A DNA stretch of 57,980 bases, from NCBI GenBank assembly GCA_023418505.1, contig JAEZZR010000004.1, forward strand, positions 1 through 57,980, in the 5' to 3' direction. The position numbers and the translations under genes were made by a program. This document shows, in pieces, positions 1-8,269 of this stretch (positions are counted from its first letter, which is position 1; each line of letters begins with the position of its first letter). The notes under the pieces were generated by a model. The model ran no database searches, was not told where the DNA came from, and saw only the letters and a program-made list of their open reading frames with translations. This stretch comes from Actinomycetes bacterium. GTDB taxonomy: Bacteria; Actinomycetota; Actinomycetes; Mycobacteriales; Mycobacteriaceae.

Positions 1-11
1 AGCCATAAAAG

Positions 12-50
12 TTGTGCAAAATGCACCTTCGGTGGTGCGCAAACGCACAA
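12..50. repeat. Nested inverted repeat
   Basis: An outer pair TTGTGC (12-17) and GCACAA (45-50) encloses an inner pair GCACC (23-27) and GGTGC (34-38). The surrounding 100 bases are rich in GTGC and GCAC tetramers. The pairing is visible directly. No T-run follows, so I do not call it a terminator. It could be a structured RNA, a protein site or the end of an element lying to the left. Confidence 0.4.
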
Positions 51-134
51 TGATTTCGCGTTATGAGGCCATCGCGGCGTGCATGACTGTGCATTGCGCA
101 CCAAGCTGCAGGTAGAAGCGATTTTCAAAATAAG

Positions 135-170
135 CGCATCTTGCATCATCGGTGAATAATCGAAGATGCG
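135..170. repeat. Inverted repeat in gene-free region
   Basis: CGCATCTT (135-142) pairs perfectly with AAGATGCG (163-170) across a 20-nt loop. A second short palindrome, CGTCACTGTGACG, follows at 179-191. Function unknown. Confidence 0.4.
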
Positions 171-408
171 ATTAAATTCGTCACTGTGACGCTTTATAGG
201 CTAGAGCAGACTGCGAGAATATTGCCATCGCTTTAAATTGCGGATAAATGCTTCCACGGCAACCGAGGACGGGACAAAGCCAAACTTGAAATAAGCAGAG
301 ATGCAGATAGAGTCAGCATGGCTACAGAAATTGCCGTCTTGATGGGCAATAAACGTGCAAGTTGGGGAACTATGATTTTTGTGGCGCCAAAAATCGCCGC
401 CTCAGGAA

Positions 409-465
409 ACGCCACCCTCAGGAATCACAGCCCCTTCGTTAGGAGACGCCACCCTCAGGAATCAC
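409..465. repeat. 20-bp direct repeat, period 37
   Basis: ACGCCACCCTCAGGAATCAC occurs exactly at 409-428 and again at 446-465. A weaker partial copy (GCCTCAGGAA) precedes the first, near 399. Two copies with a 17-bp spacer are not enough for a CRISPR call, and no cas gene is present. Confidence 0.6.
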
Positions 466-545
466 TACCCCTACCGCTAGGATTCACCACCGCTAGCAGC
501 TATAAACAGCCAACAGCCATCAGCCAGTCACCCAAAACACAGTAA

Positions 546-573
546 AGCCCTACCCCGAATTCGAGGTAGGGCT
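546..573 (-). terminator. Terminator of ftn, possibly bidirectional
   Basis: AGCCCTACC at 546-554 pairs with GGTAGGGCT at 565-573 around an AT-rich centre. On the minus strand the hairpin is followed by TTTACT. It lies 60 bp after the ferritin stop codon. Confidence 0.75.
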
Positions 574-634
574 AATGCTTTCCACTAGGCAGTTAGGCAC
601 GCAGGCTACGCACCTACCGCCACACAATCAGCAA

Positions 635-1141
635 TTACTCGGTAACTGCTGCGTCGCGGGAGCCTAGTTCGCTTTCGATACGTAGGATGCCGGATCCGTC
701 GTCACCAACCAGCTCGAGGCGGCCGATGATGCCACGGACGGTGTCCTCTTCTTCGATCTGCTCGTCGATGAACCAGTCGAGCAGTGGGCGGGAGTCGACG
801 TCGCCTTCTTCGTCGGCAAGCTTGCGCAGGTCGCGAATTGCGGCGGAGACCTTCTCCTCGTGCTCGAGGGCGATGCGGAATGCGTCGATTGCAGAGCCGA
901 TCTTTACCTCTGGCTGTGGGATGGTGCCGATCTGTGGGCGGTTGTCGCGCTGATCGAGGTGCGCGATGAACTTTTCTGCGTGAAGAATCTCTTCTTCAGA
1001 CTGTGCGCGCATCCACTGTGCCATGCCGTTGAGGTCGATCAGGTCGAGCTCAATAGCAAGCTGACGGTAGACGTTAGCTGCAGTGAGTTCCAGGGTCAGT
1101 TGTTCGTTAAAGGCTTTTTCCAGTGTGTCATTCAATCGCAT
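635..1141 (-). CDS. ftn: Ferritin
   Basis: A 168-residue bacterial ferritin that oxidises Fe(II) and stores ferric iron in the cytoplasmic 24-mer shell. The ferroxidase ligands are in place: E18, E51, H54 (in SEEEILHAEKF), E95, and Q128/E131 in DEQIEEED. These sit one residue after E. coli FtnA numbering. The C-terminal tail is acidic. The ATG has GAAGG only 1 nt upstream; an in-frame TTG two codons later (1135) would be better spaced from the same GAAGG, so the exact start is uncertain. It is a single gene with its own terminator and has a DtxR-box-like palindrome about 55 bp upstream. In C. glutamicum DtxR activates ftn, which suggests the same here. Confidence 0.95.
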   Translation of the reverse strand: MRLNDTLEKAFNEQLTLELTAANVYRQLAIELDLIDLNGMAQWMRAQSEEEILHAEKFIAHLDQRDNRPQIGTIPQPEVKIGSAIDAFRIALEHEEKVSAAIRDLRKLADEEGDVDSRPLLDWFIDEQIEEEDTVRGIIGRLELVGDDGSGILRIESELGSRDAAVTE

Positions 1142-1196
1142 GCCTTCATGCTAACCGCCTTTCAATTATTCGGCAACGTCTATCATACTCACGCCT

Positions 1197-1215
1197 TTAG
1201 GGGCTCCTAACCTAT
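1197..1215. promoter_or_regulatory. Putative DtxR-binding site upstream of ftn
   Basis: TTAGGGGCTCCTAACCTAT matches the 19-bp DtxR consensus TTAGGTTAGCCTAACCTAA at 14 of 19 positions. Both outer half-sites are nearly complete and only the centre differs. It lies between ftn (minus) and the ribD-like gene (plus). The dtxR gene is in this window at 27130. The role (activation of ftn when iron is sufficient) is inferred from C. glutamicum. Confidence 0.7.
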
Positions 1216-1278
1216 AAGTGGGTAGCCTTTATACTGTCTCTACCGCTAACTACCAGAGGCTTTAGTAAATATTGACTT

Positions 1279-2220
1279 ATGCACACCAACGCCCACACCG
1301 AAAATTCCACTACCTGCGCTAATGTAATTCGCTCGGATCGCCTAACCAGCGAAAACGCTCCGAGTAACGATGGCGAAACTAGCTCAAAAGCCCAGCTAGA
1401 TGCGTTTTTACCTATCCATGCCGACTATCAAACTCACCACGAATTCCTCCACCGATCCCCCGATACCTGGGTTTCCGCGGTCGGCATTTCGTCACTCAAT
1501 GGCGGCGCTGCGCTTGATGGCGTCTCGGGCAACTTAGGCAATGCTTTCGATCAGCAGGTGCTCCACCGCGCCCGCCACCGCGCGGACTTCATCGTGGTAG
1601 GCGCCGAAACTGTCCGCGCTGAAGGCTACGAATTCGAGCCAATCACCGAGCCAGAAGTTCTTGCTTTACGACGCAGCCTCGGCCAAACCGACACACCACG
1701 TTTTGCTATCCCTTCGCGCTCGCTGCAGCTGACCAATCCCGAATCGATCGTGGGCGCCGACGATCAACCAACAATTATCCTCACCACTGCCCCACGCAAA
1801 CCCTCTACCCCGCATCAAGCACCACAAATAACTACCGACGAAGCCCGGTCATGGCAAGACAACTACGACCACTTAGCCTCACTCGGCTTTGAAATCCTTG
1901 TGCTTGACGACGTCACCCCGCCCACCATCATCAACTCACTACGCGAATTAACACCCGCCAGTCGCAATGGATGTCATATCAGTGTGGAAGGCGGCCCTAG
2001 TTGGTACTCAAGATTCATTGCCGCTTCCTGCGTCGACGAATTGCTCCTAACGCTCGCACCAGTCATCACAGACAATGAGACACCACTGATTAGCCTCTCA
2101 GAATCAGGCGCAGATCCACAGTGGAGTTCACAGTGGAGTTCACAGTGGTGCCGCTTAGTTTCTACAACTATTTCCGACTCGCACTTATTCTTGCGCTATT
2201 TTTTGGACTCTCGACGGTAA
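1279..2220 (+). CDS. RibD C-terminal (pyrimidine reductase-like) protein
   Basis: 313 residues of the dihydrofolate-reductase-like RibD_C fold, without the deaminase domain of bifunctional RibD. Seen are the strand and loop VSAVGISSLNGGAAL (substrate and NADPH region), ADFIVVGAETVRAEGY, and late in the chain EGGPSWYSRFIAA, the usual GG-containing cofactor motif. It corresponds by position to Rv2671 beside aftC and msrB. The Rv2671 family can reduce a riboflavin precursor or dihydrofolate; which applies here cannot be read. About 70 N-terminal residues are low in recognisable motifs. A 12-bp tandem repeat near the 3' end (2119-2148) encodes QWSSQWSSQW. The 3' end lies 10 bp before aftC, suggesting co-transcription. 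Confidence 0.8.
   Translation: MHTNAHTENSTTCANVIRSDRLTSENAPSNDGETSSKAQLDAFLPIHADYQTHHEFLHRSPDTWVSAVGISSLNGGAALDGVSGNLGNAFDQQVLHRARHRADFIVVGAETVRAEGYEFEPITEPEVLALRRSLGQTDTPRFAIPSRSLQLTNPESIVGADDQPTIILTTAPRKPSTPHQAPQITTDEARSWQDNYDHLASLGFEILVLDDVTPPTIINSLRELTPASRNGCHISVEGGPSWYSRFIAASCVDELLLTLAPVITDNETPLISLSESGADPQWSSQWSSQWCRLVSTTISDSHLFLRYFLDSRR
2119..2148 (+). repeat. 12-bp tandem repeat inside the ribD-like gene
   Basis: CAGTGGAGTTCA occurs twice in tandem (2119-2130, 2131-2142), followed by a half copy. It is in frame and gives repeated SSQW near the C-terminus. Confidence 0.8.
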
Positions 2221-2230
2221 CTTTAAGGTT

Positions 2231-3499
2231 GTGACTGTCAACGATTTCGCGCAAAGACTCTCAGGGGCGAACCGGATCCTTACTCCCCTACTGTGGCCGA
2301 TTGCGATCCTTAGCATCATCCATCGCACGTGGTTCACCACTGGCGTAACCGATGATTTCACCACGGTTTTCACTGCAGTCAAACGGTTTAATGACGGCGT
2401 CCCCGTCTACACCGAAAACTACCTCACAGTTGATCCGCACTACCTGTATTCCCCAGGAGGCACGCTCCTGCTTGCACCGATGGCGTGGCTGGGCGATTAC
2501 GATACTGCGCGTTTTTGGTTTGTTGCACTACAGTCAGCCGCGATTGTGGCAGCAGTCGTTTTCCTATTTCGTTGGCTCGGGTTCAATCGCAGCGATTGGT
2601 TCATCCCGGCTGTACTGATTGCGCTCTACCACAGCGAACCGGTGCTGCATACGCTAGAATTTACCAACGTCAATGGTTCATTGTTGCTGGCAGAAGTCTT
2701 GTTCTTGTGGGCGTTACTTAATCGTCGTGAAGTTCTTGCCGGCGTGCTACTGGGGCTTTGCATAGCGATCAAGCCACTGTTCGCGCCGCTGTTACTGATT
2801 CCTTTGATTTATAAGCAATGGAAGAATATTGCCGCTGCCATAGCAGTACCAGTTGTGGCGAACCTGGTGGCCTGGCCGCTCATGGTGCGCTCCAGCGACT
2901 ACTTCACGTTCGTCACTCCGTATCTCGGCGAGATCCGCGAATACGCTAATTCCTCCCTCACAGGCCAGCTCTACTGGGCAGGTGCTCCAGAGCTACTAAT
3001 TCTGCTCTGGCGTGGAGCATTCGGATTATTGGTGCTTGCGACGGTTGTCTTACTGTGGCAGTGGTGTAAATCTGACCCATTTTTCTGGGCGTCTACTACG
3101 GCCGGCGTACTGCTAACGGGAGTGTTCTTGATTAGTAGCTTGGGTCAGCAGTACTACTCGATCCTGTTGCTGCCGATGATCGCTACGGTATTGATGGGAT
3201 CTACTGCTCGAACGGCATTGGCAAATGTGGGCGCAGGTGTAGCACTATTTGGATGCTTCTTCTATGGATCGTGGATTCTGGAAGACCCAGGCACGATTGG
3301 CGCTTGGTTCGACGTAGCCATTGTGACAATTGCCTGGGCGCTACTACTGCTCACGGTGTTCGCAAGTACCCTACGCATGACTATCTTCGAGCGTTTCGGT
3401 ACGCAGGACCAGGATCCACAGCGTACGCAGCAACCGCCATCCCAAAGCTCGCTTGAAACCACAACTGAAGAACCTAAGGTGAAGCAGAATCATGACTGA
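2231..3499 (+). CDS. aftC: Alpha-(1->3)-arabinofuranosyltransferase AftC (GT87)
   Basis: 422-residue polytopic membrane protein with about ten hydrophobic segments. AftC adds branching arabinofuranose from decaprenyl-phosphoarabinose to cell-wall arabinogalactan on the outer face of the membrane. The paired Asp D41-D42 in the first extracytoplasmic loop (GVTDDFTTVF), the following VPVYTENY and DPHYLYSPGG match the family. It has the conserved place between the Rv2671-like gene and msrB (Rv2673 in M. tuberculosis). The start is GTG. The polar C-terminal tail of about 40 residues is Gln/Pro rich. The end overlaps msrB by 8 bp. Its presence implies an arabinogalactan wall. Confidence 0.87.
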   Translation: MTVNDFAQRLSGANRILTPLLWPIAILSIIHRTWFTTGVTDDFTTVFTAVKRFNDGVPVYTENYLTVDPHYLYSPGGTLLLAPMAWLGDYDTARFWFVALQSAAIVAAVVFLFRWLGFNRSDWFIPAVLIALYHSEPVLHTLEFTNVNGSLLLAEVLFLWALLNRREVLAGVLLGLCIAIKPLFAPLLLIPLIYKQWKNIAAAIAVPVVANLVAWPLMVRSSDYFTFVTPYLGEIREYANSSLTGQLYWAGAPELLILLWRGAFGLLVLATVVLLWQWCKSDPFFWASTTAGVLLTGVFLISSLGQQYYSILLLPMIATVLMGSTARTALANVGAGVALFGCFFYGSWILEDPGTIGAWFDVAIVTIAWALLLLTVFASTLRMTIFERFGTQDQDPQRTQQPPSQSSLETTTEEPKVKQNHD

Positions 3500-3962
3500 T
3501 AAATCGCCAGAAAAAGCAGCTGATCAATCCAACAGTCTTTCTGGTCAATCCAGCCATCTGCCTGATCAATCCTGGGATCTCCCCGATCAGCAGTGGCGCG
3601 AGCGCCTCACAGCAGCGGAGTATCACGTACTCCGGGAAGGTGGTACCGAACCGCCGTTCCAAGGCGAATACACCGATACGGAAACCGTCGGCGTCTATAG
3701 CTGTCGAGCCTGTGGCGCAGAGTTATTCCGCAGTCAAGAGAAGTTTTCCTCGCACTGTGGCTGGCCGGCATTTTTCTCGCCGCTAGCAGCGGATCGGATT
3801 ATCGAACGCGATGATTTCAGCCTGGGCATGAAAAGAACCGAGGTGCTCTGTGCCCGTTGCCACTCGCACCTCGGTCATGTTTTTGCCGGTGAGGGCTATA
3901 ACACTCCCACCGACTTACGCTATTGCATCAACTCAATCGCGCTTGAGCTTAAGGAAGCTTAG
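3492..3962 (+). CDS. msrB: Peptide-methionine (R)-S-oxide reductase MsrB
   Basis: 156 residues. Reduces the R epimer of methionine sulfoxide in proteins, repairing oxidative damage. The zinc pairs CRAC and CARC, the HCGWPAFF motif, HLGHVF and the catalytic cysteine C145 in RYCINSIAL are all present. The first 36 residues are a Gln/Ser/Pro-rich extension with imperfect repeats (DQS, GQS, DQS, DQQ) absent from typical MsrB. The start overlaps the end of aftC by 8 bp, so the two are translationally coupled. The 3' end overlaps the convergent hemQ by 14 bp. Confidence 0.95.
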   Translation: MTDKSPEKAADQSNSLSGQSSHLPDQSWDLPDQQWRERLTAAEYHVLREGGTEPPFQGEYTDTETVGVYSCRACGAELFRSQEKFSSHCGWPAFFSPLAADRIIERDDFSLGMKRTEVLCARCHSHLGHVFAGEGYNTPTDLRYCINSIALELKEA

Positions 3963-4647
3963 TTACGATCTCGGCGATGTCGTCCACACGGCGGCCAGTG
4001 TGGAACGGAATCTCGTGACGCACATGCAGGCGTGCCTTGGTGTAACGCATCTTCCACATCAGATCGACGATGCGATCTAGCTCTGGGCCTTCGAATGCGA
4101 GGATCCATTCGTAATCGCCCAAGGCGAACGACGGAACAGTATTTGCCCGCACATCCGGGTAGTCGCGACCTGCCATGCCATGCTCGACCAGGATCTGGCG
4201 ACGTTCCTGCGCATCCATCAAGTACCAGTCGTAGCTGCGCACGAATGGGTAGACAGCCAACCAACGGCTTGGCTCCTCGCCCATGATGAACGAAGGCAAG
4301 TGAGACTTGTTGAACTCAGCTGGACGGTGCAGACCTGCATTAGACCAGTGAGCAGTCGATGCTTGCCCCAGAGGAGTTTCCCGCAAGAAGCGGTTGTAGA
4401 AATCCTGTAGGTCTTCCATCTTCTCTGCGTGGATCCAGAACATGTAGTCGGCTTCGGCACGCATACCCGATACGTCGTAGAAACCGCGGACGATCAAATC
4501 GTGATCGTCGTAAGACTCGATGAACTCGCGAGTCTTAGCTGCCGCTGCTTCCCGGTCTTCACCCAACTTGCCAGGAGTTACCTTGAAGGTAGACCACATG
4601 GTGTAGCGGATGGTTTCATTCAGCTTCTTGTAATCAAGCTTCGCCAT
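3949..4647 (-). CDS. hemQ: Coproheme decarboxylase HemQ/ChdC
   Basis: 232 residues, full length. Converts coproheme to protoheme b by two peroxide-dependent decarboxylations, the last step of the coproporphyrin-dependent route of Gram-positive bacteria. Actinobacterial active-site residues can be placed: distal H116 (NKSHLPSF), catalytic Y133 (AVYPFVRSY), W141 (DWYLM) and proximal H156 (VEHGMAGRD). These are two positions before the C. diphtheriae numbering as I recall it. AAGGAG lies about 13 nt upstream of the ATG. It is the third gene of the minus-strand hemE-hemY-hemQ group. Its stop overlaps the end of msrB by 14 bp. Confidence 0.95.
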   Translation of the reverse strand: MAKLDYKKLNETIRYTMWSTFKVTPGKLGEDREAAAAKTREFIESYDDHDLIVRGFYDVSGMRAEADYMFWIHAEKMEDLQDFYNRFLRETPLGQASTAHWSNAGLHRPAEFNKSHLPSFIMGEEPSRWLAVYPFVRSYDWYLMDAQERRQILVEHGMAGRDYPDVRANTVPSFALGDYEWILAFEGPELDRIVDLMWKMRYTKARLHVRHEIPFHTGRRVDDIAEIVTKLP

Positions 4648-4718
4648 TGCGTTTTCTTTCTCTCCTTATTCCAAAAACGATTATGACAGGCGATTATTAA
4701 AGGATTGTTAGAGGGGAA

Positions 4719-6209
4719 TTAGAGGACTGCCTCGATAATTTTCGATACCGCCACCTTTGCGTCTGCGATGCAAGCAGGAACCCCAGGGCTGCTGTGCCAG
4801 GCACCTGCCACGGCCACGGTGTCGAAAGCTGCCAATTCCTGATCAGCGAAGCCCATAAGATCAGCGTGCCCCACGTTGTAACGAGGCAATCCGCCCCACC
4901 AACGTTGCACATAGGTTTCTACAGGGGCTGCGTTGAAGCCAGTTGCGGTTTCCAGGTCGGCTCGGGCTTTAGAAACAAGTTCTTCGTCGTCAAGCTTCAC
5001 TAGTGAATCATCGCCGAAACGTCCGAAGCTAGCGCGCACGATGGCGCCACCGCGCTCGTGCAGATGCGGCCATTTGCGCGACGATAGGGTGAACGCCTTT
5101 GCGTCCAGATCCGCATCGGCGGCCACGAGCACGCCATTGATGTTCGGCAGGTTCTCGTCGCTGTCGAACCGCATCGCAACGACGGCAGAACTGGCTAAGT
5201 CCACGGAGCTAATCAGGCTACTGGCATCTTTAGAAACGTTTTCCAAGATCTTTGCCGTTGCCGGTGCAGGCGAAGCAAGAACCATGGCGTCGAACTGCAC
5301 TGAATCCAGAGCTGCCGCGTCGGCTGCCAATTGCCAACGACGATTGCCATCGTCACCAACTTGCGTCATCCCGGTGACTTCAGTGTTCAATACCAGTTCT
5401 GGTGCCGCGAGCTCGAGGAGCCGGTCGTAGACCACCTGGTAGCCATCGCGGAAGGTTAAGAAGATCGGAGCGGGCTTTTCTTTCTTCGCATCCGCCGAAG
5501 ATTCGTCGCTGCTTTCCTGAGTATCTTCCGAAGCCAAACGTGCCTGCGCTGCTTGTTTACGCTGTTCTAACACCTGCGCGGCGGCTGCGGTCACCGAGAC
5601 GGGTTTACCCAGCGTTGCCAGTTCGTCGAGCGCATGAGCCAGCTGTGGCACAGTCGCACGCAGCCCCAAATCATCTGCCGAAGTGGAATACACCCCACCC
5701 AGTAGTGGCGAAACGATTCGATCGACCACTTGGCGTCCCAGACGGTGTTCGATTAGGGGACCAAGTAAAACATCATCGCCGGGGATCCATTGCAGCGGCG
5801 GAATTTGCTCCGGATCACCTTCCACCGCGATCTGATCCAAAGTCTGTTGATCCAGCAGATTTCCCAAACCTTCCGGCGAGGCCGGAATACCCATCACCGT
5901 GTTGCGTGGCAACGCATGCAAACTGTCACCGACGTACAGCATCGAGGGCAAACTCGAAGGTTCTACCAACTGATCAGCCAGTCCGATATCGGTAAAGAAC
6001 TTCACCGCATCTTTGCGGAAAGCTAGGAAAGCCTCGGCGCCGACTTCGATTGGTCCTTCGTCGCTAGCTACAGTCTTAAGCTTGCCGCCGATACGATCTG
6101 CGACGTCGATAAGCACGATCCGCGCATTCGGACCGAGCCGCTTGCGCAATTCGTACGCAGATACCAATCCGGTGAGGCCGGCGCCAACGACGCCGACGGT
6201 AGTTTGCAT
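4719..6209 (-). CDS. hemY: Coproporphyrinogen III oxidase (HemY/CgoX)
   Basis: About 496 residues. FAD-dependent oxidase that in actinobacteria mainly converts coproporphyrinogen III to coproporphyrin III. The N-terminal dinucleotide-binding motif GVVGAGLTGLVSAYEL and the following VLIDVADRIGGKL are clear, as is EVGAEAFLAFR. The C-terminal FAD motif is VAVAGAWHSSPGVPACIADA. A low-complexity Ser/Asp/Lys insertion lies at about residues 230-248. I prefer the ATG at 6209. An in-frame TTG at 6215 gives two more residues, and neither has a strong ribosome binding site. It is the middle gene of the heme group and works with HemQ beside it. Confidence 0.93.
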   Translation of the reverse strand: MQTTVGVVGAGLTGLVSAYELRKRLGPNARIVLIDVADRIGGKLKTVASDEGPIEVGAEAFLAFRKDAVKFFTDIGLADQLVEPSSLPSMLYVGDSLHALPRNTVMGIPASPEGLGNLLDQQTLDQIAVEGDPEQIPPLQWIPGDDVLLGPLIEHRLGRQVVDRIVSPLLGGVYSTSADDLGLRATVPQLAHALDELATLGKPVSVTAAAAQVLEQRKQAAQARLASEDTQESSDESSADAKKEKPAPIFLTFRDGYQVVYDRLLELAAPELVLNTEVTGMTQVGDDGNRRWQLAADAAALDSVQFDAMVLASPAPATAKILENVSKDASSLISSVDLASSAVVAMRFDSDENLPNINGVLVAADADLDAKAFTLSSRKWPHLHERGGAIVRASFGRFGDDSLVKLDDEELVSKARADLETATGFNAAPVETYVQRWWGGLPRYNVGHADLMGFADQELAAFDTVAVAGAWHSSPGVPACIADAKVAVSKIIEAVL

Positions 6210-6272
6210 AGTCAAGGTCGAGTCACATTCTTTCCGCTGAGTAAGGGATTTCTGCTTCCGGCTACAAAAGGC

Positions 6273-7406
6273 CTAACGCTGCGCTACCGGCACATCGTGA
6301 ATCAGTGCAACAGCTTCAGTAATCGCATCGGGATCGGTGTTCGGCAATACGCCATGGCCGAGATTGAAGATGTGGCCAGCTGCGTTGCCCTGGGCGGTGG
6401 CGCGATCAGCTTCGGCGGTGATGCGGTTAATCTCATCGCTCACCACGGACTTACCAGCGAAGAGCGTCGCCGGATCCAGGTTGCCCTGCAGCACACGGCG
6501 GGGATTGCTGCTTCCGGCTGCCACAAGATCATCGTGAATGCGACGCGCAGCCTTATCCAACGGCACGCGCCAATCCACACCCACTACTTCCGGTCCGGCT
6601 TCTGCCATGGCCGGAAGCAGCTCTGAAGTTCCAACTCCGAAGTGGATCCGCGGAATGCCGCGATCGGCAATGGCCTGGAAAATCTCCTTGGAATACGGCA
6701 ACACGAATTCGCGGTAGTTCTTCTCGGTGAGGAATCCTGCCCAAGAATCGAAAAGCTGCATTGCGTCGATACCAGCATCGATCTGAACCTCGAGGAAACG
6801 AATCACCATTGCGGTAATGCGCTGCATCAACTGGTGCCAGAGTTCGGGCTGCCCCAGCATCATCGCTTTGGTGCGCTCGTGATTGCGCGAAGGTCCGCCC
6901 TCAATCAAGTAAGAGGCCAAAGTAAACGGCGCACCAGCGAAGCCGATTAAGGCCTGCTGATCGGTGAGTTCTTCGAGGATCTGCCCGATGCCTTCAGCTA
7001 CTGGAGCCAAGCCTTCCGCAGTAACTTCCGGGATATTCTGTACGTCCGTGGCCGTGCGGATGGGCTCAGCCACTACCGGCCCACGGCCAGGCACGATATC
7101 CAAATCCATGCCTGCAGCCTTCAACGGCACCACAATATCGGAGAATAAAATCGCTGCATCCACGTCGTGGCGTCGCACCGGCTGCAGCGTAATTTCAGCT
7201 AAGAGGTCTGGCCGGAAGCACGAATCCAGCATGCCGATATTCGCCCTGATCTCACGATATTCCGGCAGCGATCGCCCTGCTTGGCGCATAAACCACACTG
7301 GCCGGCGAGATGGAGTTTTCCCCCACGCCGCTTGTAATAATGGAGCATCGGCAAGGTCACGCCGAGACTGGGCAGCACCAAACGCAGATCCGAACTCTGA
7401 AGTCAT
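6273..7406 (-). CDS. hemE: Uroporphyrinogen decarboxylase
   Basis: 377 residues from the ATG at 7406. A longer frame starting with GTG at 7448 adds 14 atypical basic residues and is less likely. Decarboxylates uroporphyrinogen III to coproporphyrinogen III, the substrate of HemY next door. Signatures seen: RPVWFMRQAGRSLPEYR, AAILFSDIVVPLKA with the active-site Asp, GFAGAPFTLASYLIEGG, and the C-terminal FNLGHGVLPNTDPD. It heads the minus-strand hemE-hemY-hemQ group. Confidence 0.95.
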   Translation of the reverse strand: MTSEFGSAFGAAQSRRDLADAPLLQAAWGKTPSRRPVWFMRQAGRSLPEYREIRANIGMLDSCFRPDLLAEITLQPVRRHDVDAAILFSDIVVPLKAAGMDLDIVPGRGPVVAEPIRTATDVQNIPEVTAEGLAPVAEGIGQILEELTDQQALIGFAGAPFTLASYLIEGGPSRNHERTKAMMLGQPELWHQLMQRITAMVIRFLEVQIDAGIDAMQLFDSWAGFLTEKNYREFVLPYSKEIFQAIADRGIPRIHFGVGTSELLPAMAEAGPEVVGVDWRVPLDKAARRIHDDLVAAGSSNPRRVLQGNLDPATLFAGKSVVSDEINRITAEADRATAQGNAAGHIFNLGHGVLPNTDPDAITEAVALIHDVPVAQR

Positions 7407-7620
7407 ATTGCTATTCTGGCATATCCGCTTACGACGGTTGGATAACACCTAGCCCGCGCACCCGGCAGCACGCTACCCGTCCGCCATCATCAGTTATCTC
7501 GCCACCATCCACAAAAGCCACTACCCAAACCAAAAACCTAAAGTAGAAGTTCAGACTTTTAGCTGGTTTTCGGCGTGCCACAAAGCATTAACTAGCGATT
7601 ATCTTTTAGATTCATTGTCC

Positions 7621-8223
7621 GTGACGGTTTCTGAACATGTTTCTCAAGATGCACCACAACCTTTCCGCGAGGCTGTGGATTCACTGCACCGCGCCGATAT
7701 TCGCCCTGAGATTTCGGTGAATACGATCCGTCCACCTCAAAAACTGGCGCCGTTTAGCCATGCCATCGGCTTCGAAATTGTTCCCGCAGAATCAGAACTC
7801 AGTGATTTCGCCATCCCGACCAATAGCGGGGGCGATGCTTTTGGCCGTCTGATCTTGCTCCACGATCCGCGCGGTGAAGAAACATGGGAAGGCTCCATGC
7901 GACTGGTCGCCTACATTCAGGCCGATATGGACGCAGCAGTAGCCGAAGATCCACTCCTCCCCCAGGTAGCCTGGCAGTGGCTCACCGAATCATTGGCAGA
8001 AACCAATACCAGCTACACGAACTTAGGTGGCACCGTCACCACAACGAACTCCGTGCGTTATGGCGATATCGGAGGCCCAGGTCAAGCATTTCAGCTAGAG
8101 CTGCGCGCATCGTGGACTGCCGCTGATATTGACCTAAGCAACCACGCCACCGCGTTTTCCCAAGTATTGGCATCCGTTGCTGGCCTACCACCTGTCGGCG
8201 TGGCAATGTTGCGTACCAAGTAA
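7621..8223 (+). CDS. DUF3000 family protein
   Basis: About 200 residues, conserved actinobacterial DUF3000 family (Rv2680-like), function unknown. Family features are PEISVNTIRPPQKLAPFSHAIGFEI near the start and a C-terminal half with TNTSYTNLGGTVTTTNSVRYG. There are no membrane segments. A TAGATT -10 box (7607-7612) sits 8 nt before the GTG at 7621, which suggests a leaderless mRNA and favours this start over the in-frame TTG at 7615. It precedes rnd as in other actinobacteria. Confidence 0.85.
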   Translation: MTVSEHVSQDAPQPFREAVDSLHRADIRPEISVNTIRPPQKLAPFSHAIGFEIVPAESELSDFAIPTNSGGDAFGRLILLHDPRGEETWEGSMRLVAYIQADMDAAVAEDPLLPQVAWQWLTESLAETNTSYTNLGGTVTTTNSVRYGDIGGPGQAFQLELRASWTAADIDLSNHATAFSQVLASVAGLPPVGVAMLRTK

Positions 8224-8269
8224 CATCACAACCAGCACTAGCAAGCCAACCAGCGCACTTGGGACACAG

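Larger units (their letters stand above)
1..634. other. Gene-free region with hairpins and direct repeats
   Basis: No convincing coding region. The small open frames here have no family resemblance, no ribosome binding site and skewed composition. What can be seen are inverted repeats in the first 200 bases, a 20-bp direct repeat at 409-428 and 446-465, and the ferritin terminator at 546-573. The part before about 230 may belong to a gene or element to the left. Confidence 0.5.

Noticed and set aside
409..465. Possible CRISPR fragment
   Set aside because: Only two exact copies, a 17-bp spacer and no cas genes.
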